DNA of 64,000 nucleotides from Arthrobacter sp. S39. Its GTDB lineage: Bacteria; Actinomycetota; Actinomycetes; Actinomycetales; Micrococcaceae. The notes under the pieces are model-generated. The model did not search any database and was not told the DNA's origin. It saw nothing but the letters and a program-made list of their open reading frames with translations. Location of the stretch: NCBI RefSeq assembly GCF_004320525.1, contig NZ_SIHX01000007.1, forward strand, positions 62,001-126,000, read 5' to 3'. The position numbers and the translations under genes are program-made. Of the stretch, positions 17,300-25,680 are shown one piece after another; the first letter of the stretch is position 1; each line of letters begins with the position of its first letter.

Positions 17300-18919
17300 C
17301 TACTTCTTATCTGAGTACGCCTTGTAAGCCTTGTTCGCCAACTCTACGTACTTGGACTGGCCCTTCGCGTCGAGTTCCTTGAGGTAGGCGTCGAACTCGC
17401 CCAGGGGCCGCTGGCCGGTGATGAACTTCAGGGTGTTCTGCTTGACGTGGTCCTTCAGCGGGGTGAGCACCAGGGTGGCCTGCTCACGGTCCACGTCGCT
17501 GAACGGCACGGGCGGCGCCACGGCCTTGGGCTTCTTGGACTTCATGGCCTTCTGGAACGCCAGCTCCTCCTCGTTGAACGTGGAGTTCAGCAGGTCGGTG
17601 GTGCCGCCGTAGGCGAAGTTGCCGCCCGAGAATCCGTACTCCATCCGCAGGTCCTTGGTGCCCGCCGGGTTCAGGCCCTGGAAGTTGATGTCCTTGGCCA
17701 GGACCCGCTTGCCGCCCTCCTTGGTGAACGTGGTGCCCTCCACGCCCCACTTGGAGAACTCCTGCCCGGCGTCGCTGTAGAACACCCAGTCGATGAACTG
17801 GATCAGCGCCACGAAGCTGTCCTTGTCCTTCACGGACGAGTTCAGCATGATGCCGTTTTCCAGCCGCGAGCCGCCGATGATCTCGCCGGCCGGGCCGCCG
17901 GGCACCGTAATCTTGCCCACCGCGAAGTTGCCCTTGCCCAGGGACTGCTCCATGGACGTGCGATAGGTGATGATGTTCTGCGAGTTCGCGCTGATCACAA
18001 ACGACTTTCCGGAGACGAACTTCTGGATGGCCGAATCGTCCGTCTGGGTGAAGCTCTCCGGGTCCATCAGGCCCTCGGACACCAGCGAGTTGAAGTACTC
18101 CAGCAGCTCCTTGAACTTCGCGGTGCCCGCGCCGAACTCGAACTCCTTCTTTGACTCGTCGAAGTTCAGGCCGTCCACCAGGCCCCAGCCGGCCACGGTG
18201 CCGAACGCGTTGCCGGCGATGTTCAGCACGCTGTTGCCGTTGAAGCGGTCGGAGAACGGCACGACGTCGGGATGCGCCTTTTTGAGCGACCGCAGCACGT
18301 CGCGGAACTCGTCCCAGGTCTTGGGCTCGGCAATGCCCTCCTTCGCCAGGATGTCCTTGCGGAACGCCAGCGAGTAGTCCGGCCACAGCTCCTCGTGCAG
18401 GCCCGGCAGGACGTAGTACTTGCCGTCCTCCTGGGTGAGCCCGGCGATCTCCGGCTCCAGCTTCCACTTCTTGACCTTGTCCTGGAAGTGCGGCATCAGG
18501 TCCACGTAGTCGCTGACCGGCAGCACGGCCCCGGACGACACGTAGGCCGACTCCTGGCCCGGGTAGGTCTTGGCGATGATCTCCGGGGCGTTTCCGGAGC
18601 TGATGAGCAGGCTGCGCTTCTGTTCGTAGTCGCTGCCGGGAACCACAGTGGTTTCGAGGGTGACGTTGTTCTCGGCCGCCATCTTGGTGAACAGCAGCCA
18701 GTCCCTCTTGTACGGGTACGTGGGCTGGTCGCTGAAGAGGAAGCTGAACGTCAGCGGCGCCGTCGCCTTGAACGTGTCCCCCACCCCAAAGCTGTCCATG
18801 GCGCCGGTGCGGGCCTTGGAGGTGTCAATTTTGCTGCCGGAATCTGAATCACAGCCGGCGACCACCAGGCCGAAGGCTGCCAGCGCTGACAGGCCGAGGA
18901 AATCTCGTCTGCGGATCAT
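17300..18919 (-). CDS. Tat lipoprotein solute-binding protein of sugar ABC transporter
   Basis: This 539-residue extracellular binding protein of the LplA/LipO type is longer than MalE-type proteins. The N-terminus MIRRRDFLGLSALAAFGL ends in VAGCDSDS, which combines a Tat twin-arginine motif with a lipobox. The mature protein should be a surface lipoprotein. AAAGGAAAG before ATG 18919 fixes the start over an upstream MKGKP. Signature segments include EPKTWDEFRDVLRSLKKAHP and VALIQFIDWVFYSDAGQEFS. It follows the two permease genes and precedes YesL. The ligand is probably a galacto-oligosaccharide given the GH42 partner (inference). Confidence 0.93.
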   Translation of the reverse strand: MIRRRDFLGLSALAAFGLVVAGCDSDSGSKIDTSKARTGAMDSFGVGDTFKATAPLTFSFLFSDQPTYPYKRDWLLFTKMAAENNVTLETTVVPGSDYEQKRSLLISSGNAPEIIAKTYPGQESAYVSSGAVLPVSDYVDLMPHFQDKVKKWKLEPEIAGLTQEDGKYYVLPGLHEELWPDYSLAFRKDILAKEGIAEPKTWDEFRDVLRSLKKAHPDVVPFSDRFNGNSVLNIAGNAFGTVAGWGLVDGLNFDESKKEFEFGAGTAKFKELLEYFNSLVSEGLMDPESFTQTDDSAIQKFVSGKSFVISANSQNIITYRTSMEQSLGKGNFAVGKITVPGGPAGEIIGGSRLENGIMLNSSVKDKDSFVALIQFIDWVFYSDAGQEFSKWGVEGTTFTKEGGKRVLAKDINFQGLNPAGTKDLRMEYGFSGGNFAYGGTTDLLNSTFNEEELAFQKAMKSKKPKAVAPPVPFSDVDREQATLVLTPLKDHVKQNTLKFITGQRPLGEFDAYLKELDAKGQSKYVELANKAYKAYSDKK

Positions 18920-18939
18920 GGGCTTTCCTTTCATAGGGG

Positions 18940-19881
18940 TTATTCCTTGACGGAGCCGAGCATGACGCCCGAAAAGAAGTACTTCTGGACGAACGGGTAG
19001 ATGCACAGGATGGGGATGACGGTCAGGACGATGGTCACCGATTGGATGTTGGCGGCGATCTGGCCCACGTTTTCCGCGGTGCCGCCGGCGGAGCCCGCGG
19101 TGGTCACCCCGGCGATCATGTTGCGCAGATAGATGGTGACCGGGAACAGTTCCGGCCGGTCCAGGTAGAGGAAGGCCTGGAACCACGAGTTCCAGTTGGC
19201 CACGGCGTAGAACAGCACCATGGTGGCCACGATGGCCTTGCTCAGTGGCAGCACCACCTTGAACAGCACACCGTACTGGGTGAGGCCGTCAATGGCGGCG
19301 GCTTCCTCCAGTTCGCGGGGCATGTTCTCAAAGAACGACTTCATGATCAGCAGGTTGAAGACGCTGATGGCGTTGGGCAGGACCACGGCCCAGATGGAGT
19401 CGCGCATGCCCAGCGAGCTGATGAGCACGTAGTTGGGGATCAGGCCGCCGTTGAAGAACATGGTGAACACCGCGATGCCGATGAACACGCTGCGGCCTTT
19501 GAGGTCCTTCTTGGCAATGGCGTACGCGAACGACGTGGTCAGGACCATGGAGATGGCCGTGGCCACCACTGTGTAGAGGACTGTGTTGCCGTAGTTGTTC
19601 CAGAACGTGGAGTCGGCCAGGATCAGCTTGTAGGTCTCCACGTTGAAGCCCAGCGGGAACAGGTTCACCTGCCCGGCGTTGATGAAGCCCTCGCTGGAGA
19701 AGGACTGCGCCACGATGTTCAGGAACGGGTACACCGTCAGGAACACCACCACCAGCAGGAACGCCAGGTTGAACACCCGGAACGCCCTCATGCCGCGGGA
19801 GACCTTCATGTCCTTGACCAGGACGCCGGTTTCTTGCCTGGCCGCTTTCGAAGCCGGCCTTTTCTGGAGTGTTCCAGTCAT
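18940..19881 (-). CDS. Sugar ABC transporter permease (LplC/YtcP type)
   Basis: This 313-residue inner-membrane permease has six predicted spans. The ABC coupling loop EEAAAIDGLTQYGVLFKVVL matches the EAA motif. The family ending YPFVQKYFFSGVMLGSVKE is characteristic of LplC/YtcP permeases that pair with LplB. I chose ATG 19881 (MTGTLQKRP) because GAAAGGGAC lies just upstream; the longer frame would start inside that site. The gap to the upstream permease is 11 bases. No ATP-binding subunit is encoded nearby, so a shared MsiK-like ATPase must energise it. Confidence 0.93.
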   Translation of the reverse strand: MTGTLQKRPASKAARQETGVLVKDMKVSRGMRAFRVFNLAFLLVVVFLTVYPFLNIVAQSFSSEGFINAGQVNLFPLGFNVETYKLILADSTFWNNYGNTVLYTVVATAISMVLTTSFAYAIAKKDLKGRSVFIGIAVFTMFFNGGLIPNYVLISSLGMRDSIWAVVLPNAISVFNLLIMKSFFENMPRELEEAAAIDGLTQYGVLFKVVLPLSKAIVATMVLFYAVANWNSWFQAFLYLDRPELFPVTIYLRNMIAGVTTAGSAGGTAENVGQIAANIQSVTIVLTVIPILCIYPFVQKYFFSGVMLGSVKE

Positions 19882-19892
19882 TGCAGTCCCTT

Positions 19893-20873
19893 TCACCACA
19901 GGCTCGTTCCGGCGAGGCGCTTGGAGATGGCGTTCGCGGAGAGGATCAGCGTGAGGCCGATGACGGATTCGAACATCCCGATCGCGGCCGCGTAGCTGAA
20001 GTTGGACGACTCCAGGCCCACCCGGTACAGGTAGGTGGAGATGACATCGGAGGTTTCGTAGTTCAGCGGGTTGTAGATCAGCAGGATCTTCTCGAAGCCC
20101 ACGGCCATAAACGTGCCGATGTTCAGGATCAGGAGCGTGATGATGGTGGGCCGGATGGCCGGCAGCGTCACGTGCCAGGTCTGCTGCCAGCGGTTGGCGC
20201 CGTCGATCCGGGCCGCCTCGTAGAGCGACTCATCCACCCGGGTCAGCGCGGCCAGGTAGAGGATGGCGCCCCAGCCCATGGTCTGCCACACCTCGGAGCT
20301 GATGTACATGGGCCGGAACCAGGACGCGTCCTGGGTGAAGTTGACCGTGGTTCCGAACAGGGATTCCGCGATCTGGTTCACGGTGCCGGTCATGGAGAAG
20401 TTCTGCAGGATCATGCCGGCGATGATCACCACGGACATAAAGTGCGGCAGGTAGGCCACGGCCTGGACGAACTTCTTGAACTTCTGCGAGCGCAGTTCGT
20501 TCAGCATCAGCGCGAAGATGATGGGCATCGGGAAGCAGAACAGCAGCGTCAGCACGCCCAGGACGATGGTGTTCTGGAACGCCTGCCAGAAGCTGGGGTC
20601 GTTGATGAACAGGGTGACGTATTTCAGGCCCACCCATTTCTCGCCGAAGATGCTGCCGCCGGGCTGGAACTGCCGGAACGCGATCACGTTCCCGGCCATC
20701 GGCAGGTAGCGGAACACCGCGAAGTACAGCAGCGGCAGCGCCACCAGGGTGTACAGGCGCCAGTCCCGCTTCAGGGCGAGTTTCCAGCCGTTGGGCTTGT
20801 TCCGTGGCTTGTCCTTGCTGCCGGGCGGGTCCGCGGTGACCGCCTCGGGAGGTACTTCCAGTCGCATGGCCAT
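19893..20873 (-). CDS. Sugar ABC transporter permease (LplB type)
   Basis: This 326-residue LplB-like permease has six spans. The N-terminal KRDWRLYTLVALPLLYFAVF and GNVIAFRQFQPGGSIFGEKW are family signatures. The coupling loop is YEAARIDGANRWQQTWHVTL. AGGAGG lies 9 bases before ATG 20873, and the stop codon of the GH42 gene overlaps that ribosome binding site. It forms the transmembrane pair with the LplC-type permease that follows. Confidence 0.93.
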   Translation of the reverse strand: MAMRLEVPPEAVTADPPGSKDKPRNKPNGWKLALKRDWRLYTLVALPLLYFAVFRYLPMAGNVIAFRQFQPGGSIFGEKWVGLKYVTLFINDPSFWQAFQNTIVLGVLTLLFCFPMPIIFALMLNELRSQKFKKFVQAVAYLPHFMSVVIIAGMILQNFSMTGTVNQIAESLFGTTVNFTQDASWFRPMYISSEVWQTMGWGAILYLAALTRVDESLYEAARIDGANRWQQTWHVTLPAIRPTIITLLILNIGTFMAVGFEKILLIYNPLNYETSDVISTYLYRVGLESSNFSYAAAIGMFESVIGLTLILSANAISKRLAGTSLW

Positions 20874-20884
20874 GGTGTTTCCTC

Positions 20885-22954
20885 CTACCGGACGGTTTCT
20901 GCGGGGATGGTTTCCTGGACGTCTTCTTCCACGACGAGCACGCCGTTGGCGTCGAGCTCCACGGTTCCCCGGAGCTGCGTGCCGGTGAGCCGGTCGGTGC
21001 CGCCGGCCTGCACGTCCACGCTGACGGGGGCGTCGTTGTGGTTCAGGACCAGCAGGTAGCTGCGTCCGTTGCCGGTACGACGGCGGACCTGGACTCCCGG
21101 CGGTGCGTCCAGTTCCGGACGGATCCCCGCAGCCCCGCGTTCGGCGGCGAGCAGCTCCTCCAGGAAGGTGCTGTCCACGCGGGCGGACAGGTAGACGGCG
21201 GAGCCCTTGCCGAACGTGTTGCGGGTGACGGCGGGTGAGCCGGCGAGCCGGCCGGACGCGTAGCTGGCGAGGACGTCAGCTGTTTCGGTGTGCAGGTGCT
21301 CAGTCCAGTAACTGGCTGAGGCCGTGCCGCCGTCGGCCGTTGAAAGCTTGACTTCCCCCTCCCCGGCGAGCGGGTGCAGTTCCTCGCTCCACGCGCCCAG
21401 CACGTTCCGGAGCGCCCCGGGGTAGCCGCCCAGGCGGATGGTGTTGTCCGGGTCCACGATGCCGGAGAGGTAGCTGGCCACCAGCCTCCCGCCGTCGGAC
21501 ACGTAGTCCTCGAACCGCTGCGCTGACTCGTCGGTGAGCAGGTACGACGCCGGCAGGACCACCAGGCTGTACTGGCCGAGGTCGGACTTGGTGTCCACGA
21601 AGTCCACCGGGATGTTCGCGTCGAAGAAGGGCCGGTAGAGGCGGAGGACTTCCTGGGGGTAGTTCAGGTCCGAGCGCGGCGAGTTGCCCAGCTCCAGGGC
21701 CCACCAGCAGTCCCAGTCGAAGACCACTGCCACCTTGGCGGCGGAGCGGGTGCCGGTGATGCCGCCGAGGCCCTTGAGTTCCTGGCCCAGCTGGCAGACT
21801 TCGCGGAAGACGCGGGTGTTGGGCCCGGCGTGGTTGACCATGCCGGAGTGGTAGCGCTCGGTGCCGCCCTTGGCCTGGCGCCACTGGAAGAAGAGGATGG
21901 AGTCCGCGCCCTGGGCGATGGCCTGGTAGGAGCCGAGCCGCATTTTGCCGGGGAGCTTGGAGACGTTGACGGACCACTGGCTGACCGCGGCGGTGGCCTG
22001 CTCCATGACCAGCCACGGCTGGCCCTTCTTCAGCGAGCGCATGAGGTCGAAGTTGAGGGCCGCGGCGACGTGGGCGTCGGCTTCGCGGGGGTCCGGGTAG
22101 ATGTCCAGGGCGGCGGCGTCCTCCTCCGCGGCCCAGGCCCAGTAGTCGTTGTTTTTGTAGAAGCGCATGAAGTTGGTGACCACCGGCAGGTCGGGGGTGT
22201 GCCGGCGCAGGATGTCCCGTTCGGCCTTGTAGTGCTCCAGCATGGAGTCCGAGGTGAACCGGTGATAGTCCAGGCGGCGGGACGGGTTGGACCAGGTGCG
22301 GGGCTGGGCGGGGGCGTTGACCTGGGCCCAGTCCGAGTAGACCTGGCCCCACACGTCGGTGCTCCAGGCCTGGTTGAGTTCCTCCAGGCCGGTGTACTTC
22401 TGCTGGAGCCATTCGCGGAAGGCACGGTCTGCGTGCGGGCCGTAGGAGACGGGGCCGTATTCGTTGTTCACGTGCCACATGCAGAGGGCGGGGTGCTTGG
22501 CGTAGCGCTCCCCCATCTTCTCCGCCATGGCCAGGGACTTCCCGCGGTACGCAGGGTGGGAGACGTCGAAGTGCTGGCGGGAGCCGAAGCCGAACGTGGT
22601 GCCGTCCGCCAGGACCGGCAGGATGTCCGGGTGCTGGGCGATCAGCCAGGCCGGCGGCACGGCGTCCGGGGTGGCAAGGTCCACGCCGATGCCGTTGGCG
22701 TGCATCAGGTCCATCACGTCATCGAGCCAGCCGAAGTCGTAGACGCCGTCGGCGGTTTCGAGGCGGCTCCAGGAGAAGACGGCCAGCGTGACCAGGTTGA
22801 CGCCGGCTTCCTTCATGAGGCGGACGTCCTCCTGCCAGACCTCGCGTGGCCACTGTTCCGGGTTGTAGTCGCCGCCGTAGGCAATGCCGCCCAGGCGTTG
22901 GTGCAGGCCTTTCAGGCGGTCTTCGGCAGTGCTGGTGTACGGCTCGCTGGTCAT
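20885..22954 (-). CDS. Glycoside hydrolase family 42 beta-galactosidase
   Basis: This 689-residue GH42 beta-galactosidase of usual length has IAYGGDYNPEQWPREVW at the start of the TIM barrel. The acid/base Glu is in MWHVNNEYGPVSYG, and the nucleophile Glu is expected in QPWLVMEQATAAVSQW. FFQWRQAKGGTERYHSGMVN is the conserved barrel end. The trimerisation domain and C-terminal beta domain follow. There is no signal peptide, so it cleaves imported galactosides such as galactan fragments in the cytosol. It is the first gene of the leftward operon GH42-LplB-LplC-binding protein-YesL, with a well-formed promoter near 23.02-23.05 kb. Confidence 0.95.
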   Translation of the reverse strand: MTSEPYTSTAEDRLKGLHQRLGGIAYGGDYNPEQWPREVWQEDVRLMKEAGVNLVTLAVFSWSRLETADGVYDFGWLDDVMDLMHANGIGVDLATPDAVPPAWLIAQHPDILPVLADGTTFGFGSRQHFDVSHPAYRGKSLAMAEKMGERYAKHPALCMWHVNNEYGPVSYGPHADRAFREWLQQKYTGLEELNQAWSTDVWGQVYSDWAQVNAPAQPRTWSNPSRRLDYHRFTSDSMLEHYKAERDILRRHTPDLPVVTNFMRFYKNNDYWAWAAEEDAAALDIYPDPREADAHVAAALNFDLMRSLKKGQPWLVMEQATAAVSQWSVNVSKLPGKMRLGSYQAIAQGADSILFFQWRQAKGGTERYHSGMVNHAGPNTRVFREVCQLGQELKGLGGITGTRSAAKVAVVFDWDCWWALELGNSPRSDLNYPQEVLRLYRPFFDANIPVDFVDTKSDLGQYSLVVLPASYLLTDESAQRFEDYVSDGGRLVASYLSGIVDPDNTIRLGGYPGALRNVLGAWSEELHPLAGEGEVKLSTADGGTASASYWTEHLHTETADVLASYASGRLAGSPAVTRNTFGKGSAVYLSARVDSTFLEELLAAERGAAGIRPELDAPPGVQVRRRTGNGRSYLLVLNHNDAPVSVDVQAGGTDRLTGTQLRGTVELDANGVLVVEEDVQETIPAETVR

Positions 22955-23015
22955 CGTTGTCCTTTGGTTGGCACGTTGGCCGCGTGGTTCCCAACCATGC
23001 GACCTGCATCACACG

Positions 23016-23047
23016 TAGAAACTATCGTAAACTTTACGCAATAACAA
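23016..23047 (-). promoter_or_regulatory. GH42 operon promoter with operator in the spacer
   Basis: On the minus strand there is a -35 TTGTTA (23047-23042), a 17-base spacer and a -10 TAGTTT (23024-23019). The spacer contains the odd palindrome CGTAAACTTTACG (23026-23038), and TAGAAACTATC (23016-23026) overlaps the -10. The latter matches the sites upstream of GH3. This is the expected layout for LacI-family repression. A second TAGAAACTATC lies at 23190-23200. Confidence 0.7.
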
Positions 23048-23105
23048 CACCCCTCGAAAAGGAACCCCACTCCCACTATTACTAGGCTCCACAACGCCCG
23101 GAGAG

Positions 23106-23129
23106 GCGCGAACGTACACTTGAGGCCCC
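23106..23129. repeat. Half copy of palindromic repeat (type B)
   Basis: The element begins GCGCGAACGTACACTTGAGG and is identical over 24 bases to the reverse complement of 6531-6554. No second arm follows. It lies in the 343-base gap between GH42 and the phosphohexomutase, upstream of both genes rather than at a 3' end, which is unlike the other copies. Confidence 0.8.
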
Positions 23130-23189
23130 TGGTGGCCGCGCGATAACCGACCTGGAACCGCCGATGCGCTTGTTGTTTCTGATGAATCA

Positions 23190-23200
23190 TAGAAACTATC
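23190..23200. promoter_or_regulatory. Second TAGAAACTATC site upstream of GH42
   Basis: This exact repeat of the 11-mer at 23016-23026 lies 174 bases further upstream in the same orientation. The spacing (about 16-17 helical turns) would allow DNA looping by a LacI-type tetramer or two dimers, but that is speculative. The rest of the 22955-23297 gap holds the GH42 promoter, one half repeat and the DeoR-type operator; I see no small gene in it. Confidence 0.5.
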
Positions 23201-23236
23201 GGACCCACGCCCGGCGGCCAACTCCGCCACCTGCTA

Positions 23237-23264
23237 AAGTTGTGTTGAATTTCCAACACAACTT
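23237..23264. promoter_or_regulatory. Strong DeoR-type operator before the phosphohexomutase
   Basis: The arms AAGTTGTGTTG (23237-23247) and CAACACAACTT (23254-23264) are perfect 11-base inverted repeats with spacer AATTTC. The core GTGTTG-N6-CAACAC is shared with the sites at 26500-26517 (DeoR gene) and 27738-27755 (kinase gene, with the last base changed). It ends 33 bases before the phosphohexomutase ATG. Confidence 0.8.
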
Positions 23265-23297
23265 GTTTGCATTGCCACTACTGCCCCGGGGAGCACC

Positions 23298-24686
23298 ATG
23301 GACCTGTCACCGTCTTTCAAGGCCTACGACGTGAGGGGCCTCGTTGGCATCTCCATCACGGCCCAAAGCGCCGAAGCCGTGGGCGCCGCGTTCGTCGACG
23401 TCCTGGGCCTGTCCGGCCAGACCATCGCCTGCGGCGGCGACATGCGCCCGTCCTCGCCGGAATTCAGCCACGCGTTCGCAACTGGCGCGGCGCGGCGCGG
23501 GGCGTCCGTCGTGGAACTCGGCCTGATCTCGACGGACGAGCTCTACTACGCGTGCGGCTTCCTGGACATCGCGGGGGCCATCTTCACCGCAAGCCACAAC
23601 CCCGCCGAATACAACGGGATCAAGATGGCCAAAGCCGGCGCGGTGCCGGTTTCCTCCGAGACCGGGCTCGACGCCATCAGGGACCTGGCGCAGCAGTACC
23701 TCGACAACGGGATCCCCGCGGCAGCGGTCGAAGGAACCATCTCACAGCAGGACGTCCTGTCCGGCTACGCCGAAAAACTGCGCTCGCTGGTGTCCCTGGA
23801 CGGAATCCGGCCGCTCAAAGTGGTGGTGGATGCGGGCAACGGCATGGCGGGCCTGACAGTACCGGCAGTCCTGGGCGACCAGTTCCACCCGGCCCTGCCG
23901 CTCACCGTGGTTCCGCTCTACTTCGAACTCGACGGCACATTCCCGAACCACCCCGCCAACCCGCTGGAACCTGAGAACCTCCGTGACCTGCAGGCCGCCG
24001 TCGTGGCCCACAACGCGGACCTGGGGCTGGCGTTCGACGGCGACGCGGACCGCTGCTTTGTGGTGGACGAGACCGGACGGCCGCTGACGCCGTCGGCCAT
24101 CACCGCGCTGATCGCGGTCCGCGAGATCCGGCGTGCGCAGGCCGGCGGGGAAGCGGAGCCGGTCATCATCCATAACCTGATCACCTCCCGCACGGTGCCG
24201 GAGATTGTTGCCGAAGCCGGCGGGCGGCCCGTACGGACCCGCGTGGGGCACTCCTTCATCAAGGCAAGGATGGCAGAGGAAGGGGCCGTGTTCGGCGGCG
24301 AGCACTCCGCGCACTACTACTTCCGCGACTTCTACAATGCGGACACGGGCATGCTGGCGGCCATGCACGTCCTGGCGGCCCTGGGCGAACAACAGGGTCC
24401 GTTGTCGGAGCTGGCCCGCGAATTCGAGCCGTACACCGCCAGCGGTGAGATCAACTCCTCCGTGGAGGGGGTGGCGGCCACGGTTGCGCAGGTCAAAGCC
24501 AACTATGAAAACGCTGGTGTCATTGACGAACTCGACGGGCTCAGCGTGATCGATGAGGCCGGAAACTGGTGGTTCAACCTGCGGCCCTCCAACACGGAAG
24601 AGCTGCTGCGGCTCAACGTCGAAGCCTCGGACGCGGCCACCATGCAGCAGGTACGGGACGCGGTCCTGGAACAGATCCGGCGCTAA
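23298..24686 (+). CDS. manB: Phosphomannomutase/phosphoglucomutase (ManB/AlgC type)
   Basis: This 462-residue alpha-D-phosphohexomutase interconverts hexose 6- and 1-phosphates. The phosphoserine loop is TASHNPAEYNGIK (Ser in the TASHNP context, near residue 100). The metal loop is LAFDGDADRCFVVDE, the sugar-binding loop is GGEHSAHYYFRDFY, and the phosphate-binding loop is LRPSNTEELLRLNVEA. All four domains are present. GGGGAGC lies before ATG 23298. It stands alone on the plus strand between the GH42 operon and the type C palindrome. It carries the strongest copy of the operator shared with the sulfoglycolysis genes, which is unexpected for a housekeeping mutase. Confidence 0.93.
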   Translation: MDLSPSFKAYDVRGLVGISITAQSAEAVGAAFVDVLGLSGQTIACGGDMRPSSPEFSHAFATGAARRGASVVELGLISTDELYYACGFLDIAGAIFTASHNPAEYNGIKMAKAGAVPVSSETGLDAIRDLAQQYLDNGIPAAAVEGTISQQDVLSGYAEKLRSLVSLDGIRPLKVVVDAGNGMAGLTVPAVLGDQFHPALPLTVVPLYFELDGTFPNHPANPLEPENLRDLQAAVVAHNADLGLAFDGDADRCFVVDETGRPLTPSAITALIAVREIRRAQAGGEAEPVIIHNLITSRTVPEIVAEAGGRPVRTRVGHSFIKARMAEEGAVFGGEHSAHYYFRDFYNADTGMLAAMHVLAALGEQQGPLSELAREFEPYTASGEINSSVEGVAATVAQVKANYENAGVIDELDGLSVIDEAGNWWFNLRPSNTEELLRLNVEASDAATMQQVRDAVLEQIRR

Positions 24687-24691
24687 CCGGC

Positions 24692-24764
24692 AACTGCAAC
24701 GCGGGGTCACTTTAGGCCCAGAGACCCTCCATTATTGGGCAGGAAGTGACCCCGCGTTGCAGTT
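24692..24764. repeat. Long-arm palindromic repeat (type C)
   Basis: Perfect 21-base arms at 24692-24712 and 24744-24764 share the core CAACGCGGGGTCACTT with the element at 51196-51260. The loop is 31 bases in both copies but differs in sequence. It fills the gap between the convergent phosphohexomutase and hydroxyacid dehydrogenase genes and overlaps the stop codon of the latter by 2 bases. A bidirectional terminator role is likely, although no T-run is present. Confidence 0.85.
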
Positions 24765-25680
24765 AGGGGAGGACCACGTTCACCGGCTCCTGGCCCGCAA
24801 GCAGAAGGGAGATCTGCTTGCGGACCAGCCTGGCCATCCGCGGCAGCATGGCCGAGCTCGCCCCGCCCACGTGGGGTGTGATCAGCACTCCGGGAACCGT
24901 CCACAGCGGATGGTCCGCCGGCAACGGCTCGGGGTCGGTCACGTCCAGCGCGGCCCGCAGCCTCCCCGATGACGTCTCACGAAGCAGTGCCTCAGTGTCC
25001 GCCACCGGGCCGCGCGCCACGTTCACCAGGAGCGCCCCGTCCGGCATGGCCGCAAGAAAGCGCCCGTCCACCAACTGCTGGGTGGCCTCGGACAGTGGCA
25101 CACTGACCACCACGATGTCATGCAGCGGCAGCTGCCCGTACAGCGAATCGATCCCGTGGATGCGGCCCCGCTCATCGTCGCGTTCACGGCTGGCCATCCG
25201 CGTCACGTGGGTTTCGAACGGCAGGAGCCTGGCCTCGATGGCCTTGCCCACTCCCCCATAACCCACCAACAGGATACGGCGGTCCGCCAGGCTGGGACGC
25301 TGGCTGTTGTCCCAGGTCCCCGTCGCCTGGTTCCGCACAAAGTCCGGAATCCCGCGCTGGCTGGCAATCATCATTCCCAGGGCGAGTTCGGCCGTGGACG
25401 TCTCATGGACCCCTGCCGCGTTGGCGAAAAGGCAACCCGCGGGCAAAACGGCCGCTACGCCGTCGTACCCAATGGACTGGCTCTGCACGAGCCCCACCTC
25501 AACACCGTCCAGTGCGGCCAGCGCGCCCGGCTTGCCCATGTAGGGCGGCACCAGCAGGTCGAAGCGTTCCGACGGCGCCGGCCCGGCCAGGTCCCACAGC
25601 ACAAAGTCGACGCCGGCGGACGGCCCCACGGCATCCATCAGCCTCTGGTCCGGCAGGCTCACCCGGAGGCGGGCCGTCAC
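24763..25680 (-). CDS. D-isomer-specific 2-hydroxyacid dehydrogenase
   Basis: This 305-residue NAD(P)-dependent dehydrogenase has the Rossmann motif ILLVGYGGVGKAIEARLLPF (residues 131-150). The catalytic Arg lies in LLVNVARGPVADTEAL, the Glu in LDVTDPEPLP and the His in VLITPHVGGASSAM. It overlaps the DeoR gene by 4 bases (ATGA), so it is co-transcribed with the regulator. In the sulfoglycolysis context a plausible substrate is sulfolactate or another 2-hydroxy acid, since some (S)-sulfolactate dehydrogenases belong to this family. No sulfolyase or sulfopyruvate decarboxylase gene is present, so this stays inference. Confidence 0.92.
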   Translation of the reverse strand: MTARLRVSLPDQRLMDAVGPSAGVDFVLWDLAGPAPSERFDLLVPPYMGKPGALAALDGVEVGLVQSQSIGYDGVAAVLPAGCLFANAAGVHETSTAELALGMMIASQRGIPDFVRNQATGTWDNSQRPSLADRRILLVGYGGVGKAIEARLLPFETHVTRMASRERDDERGRIHGIDSLYGQLPLHDIVVVSVPLSEATQQLVDGRFLAAMPDGALLVNVARGPVADTEALLRETSSGRLRAALDVTDPEPLPADHPLWTVPGVLITPHVGGASSAMLPRMARLVRKQISLLLAGQEPVNVVLP

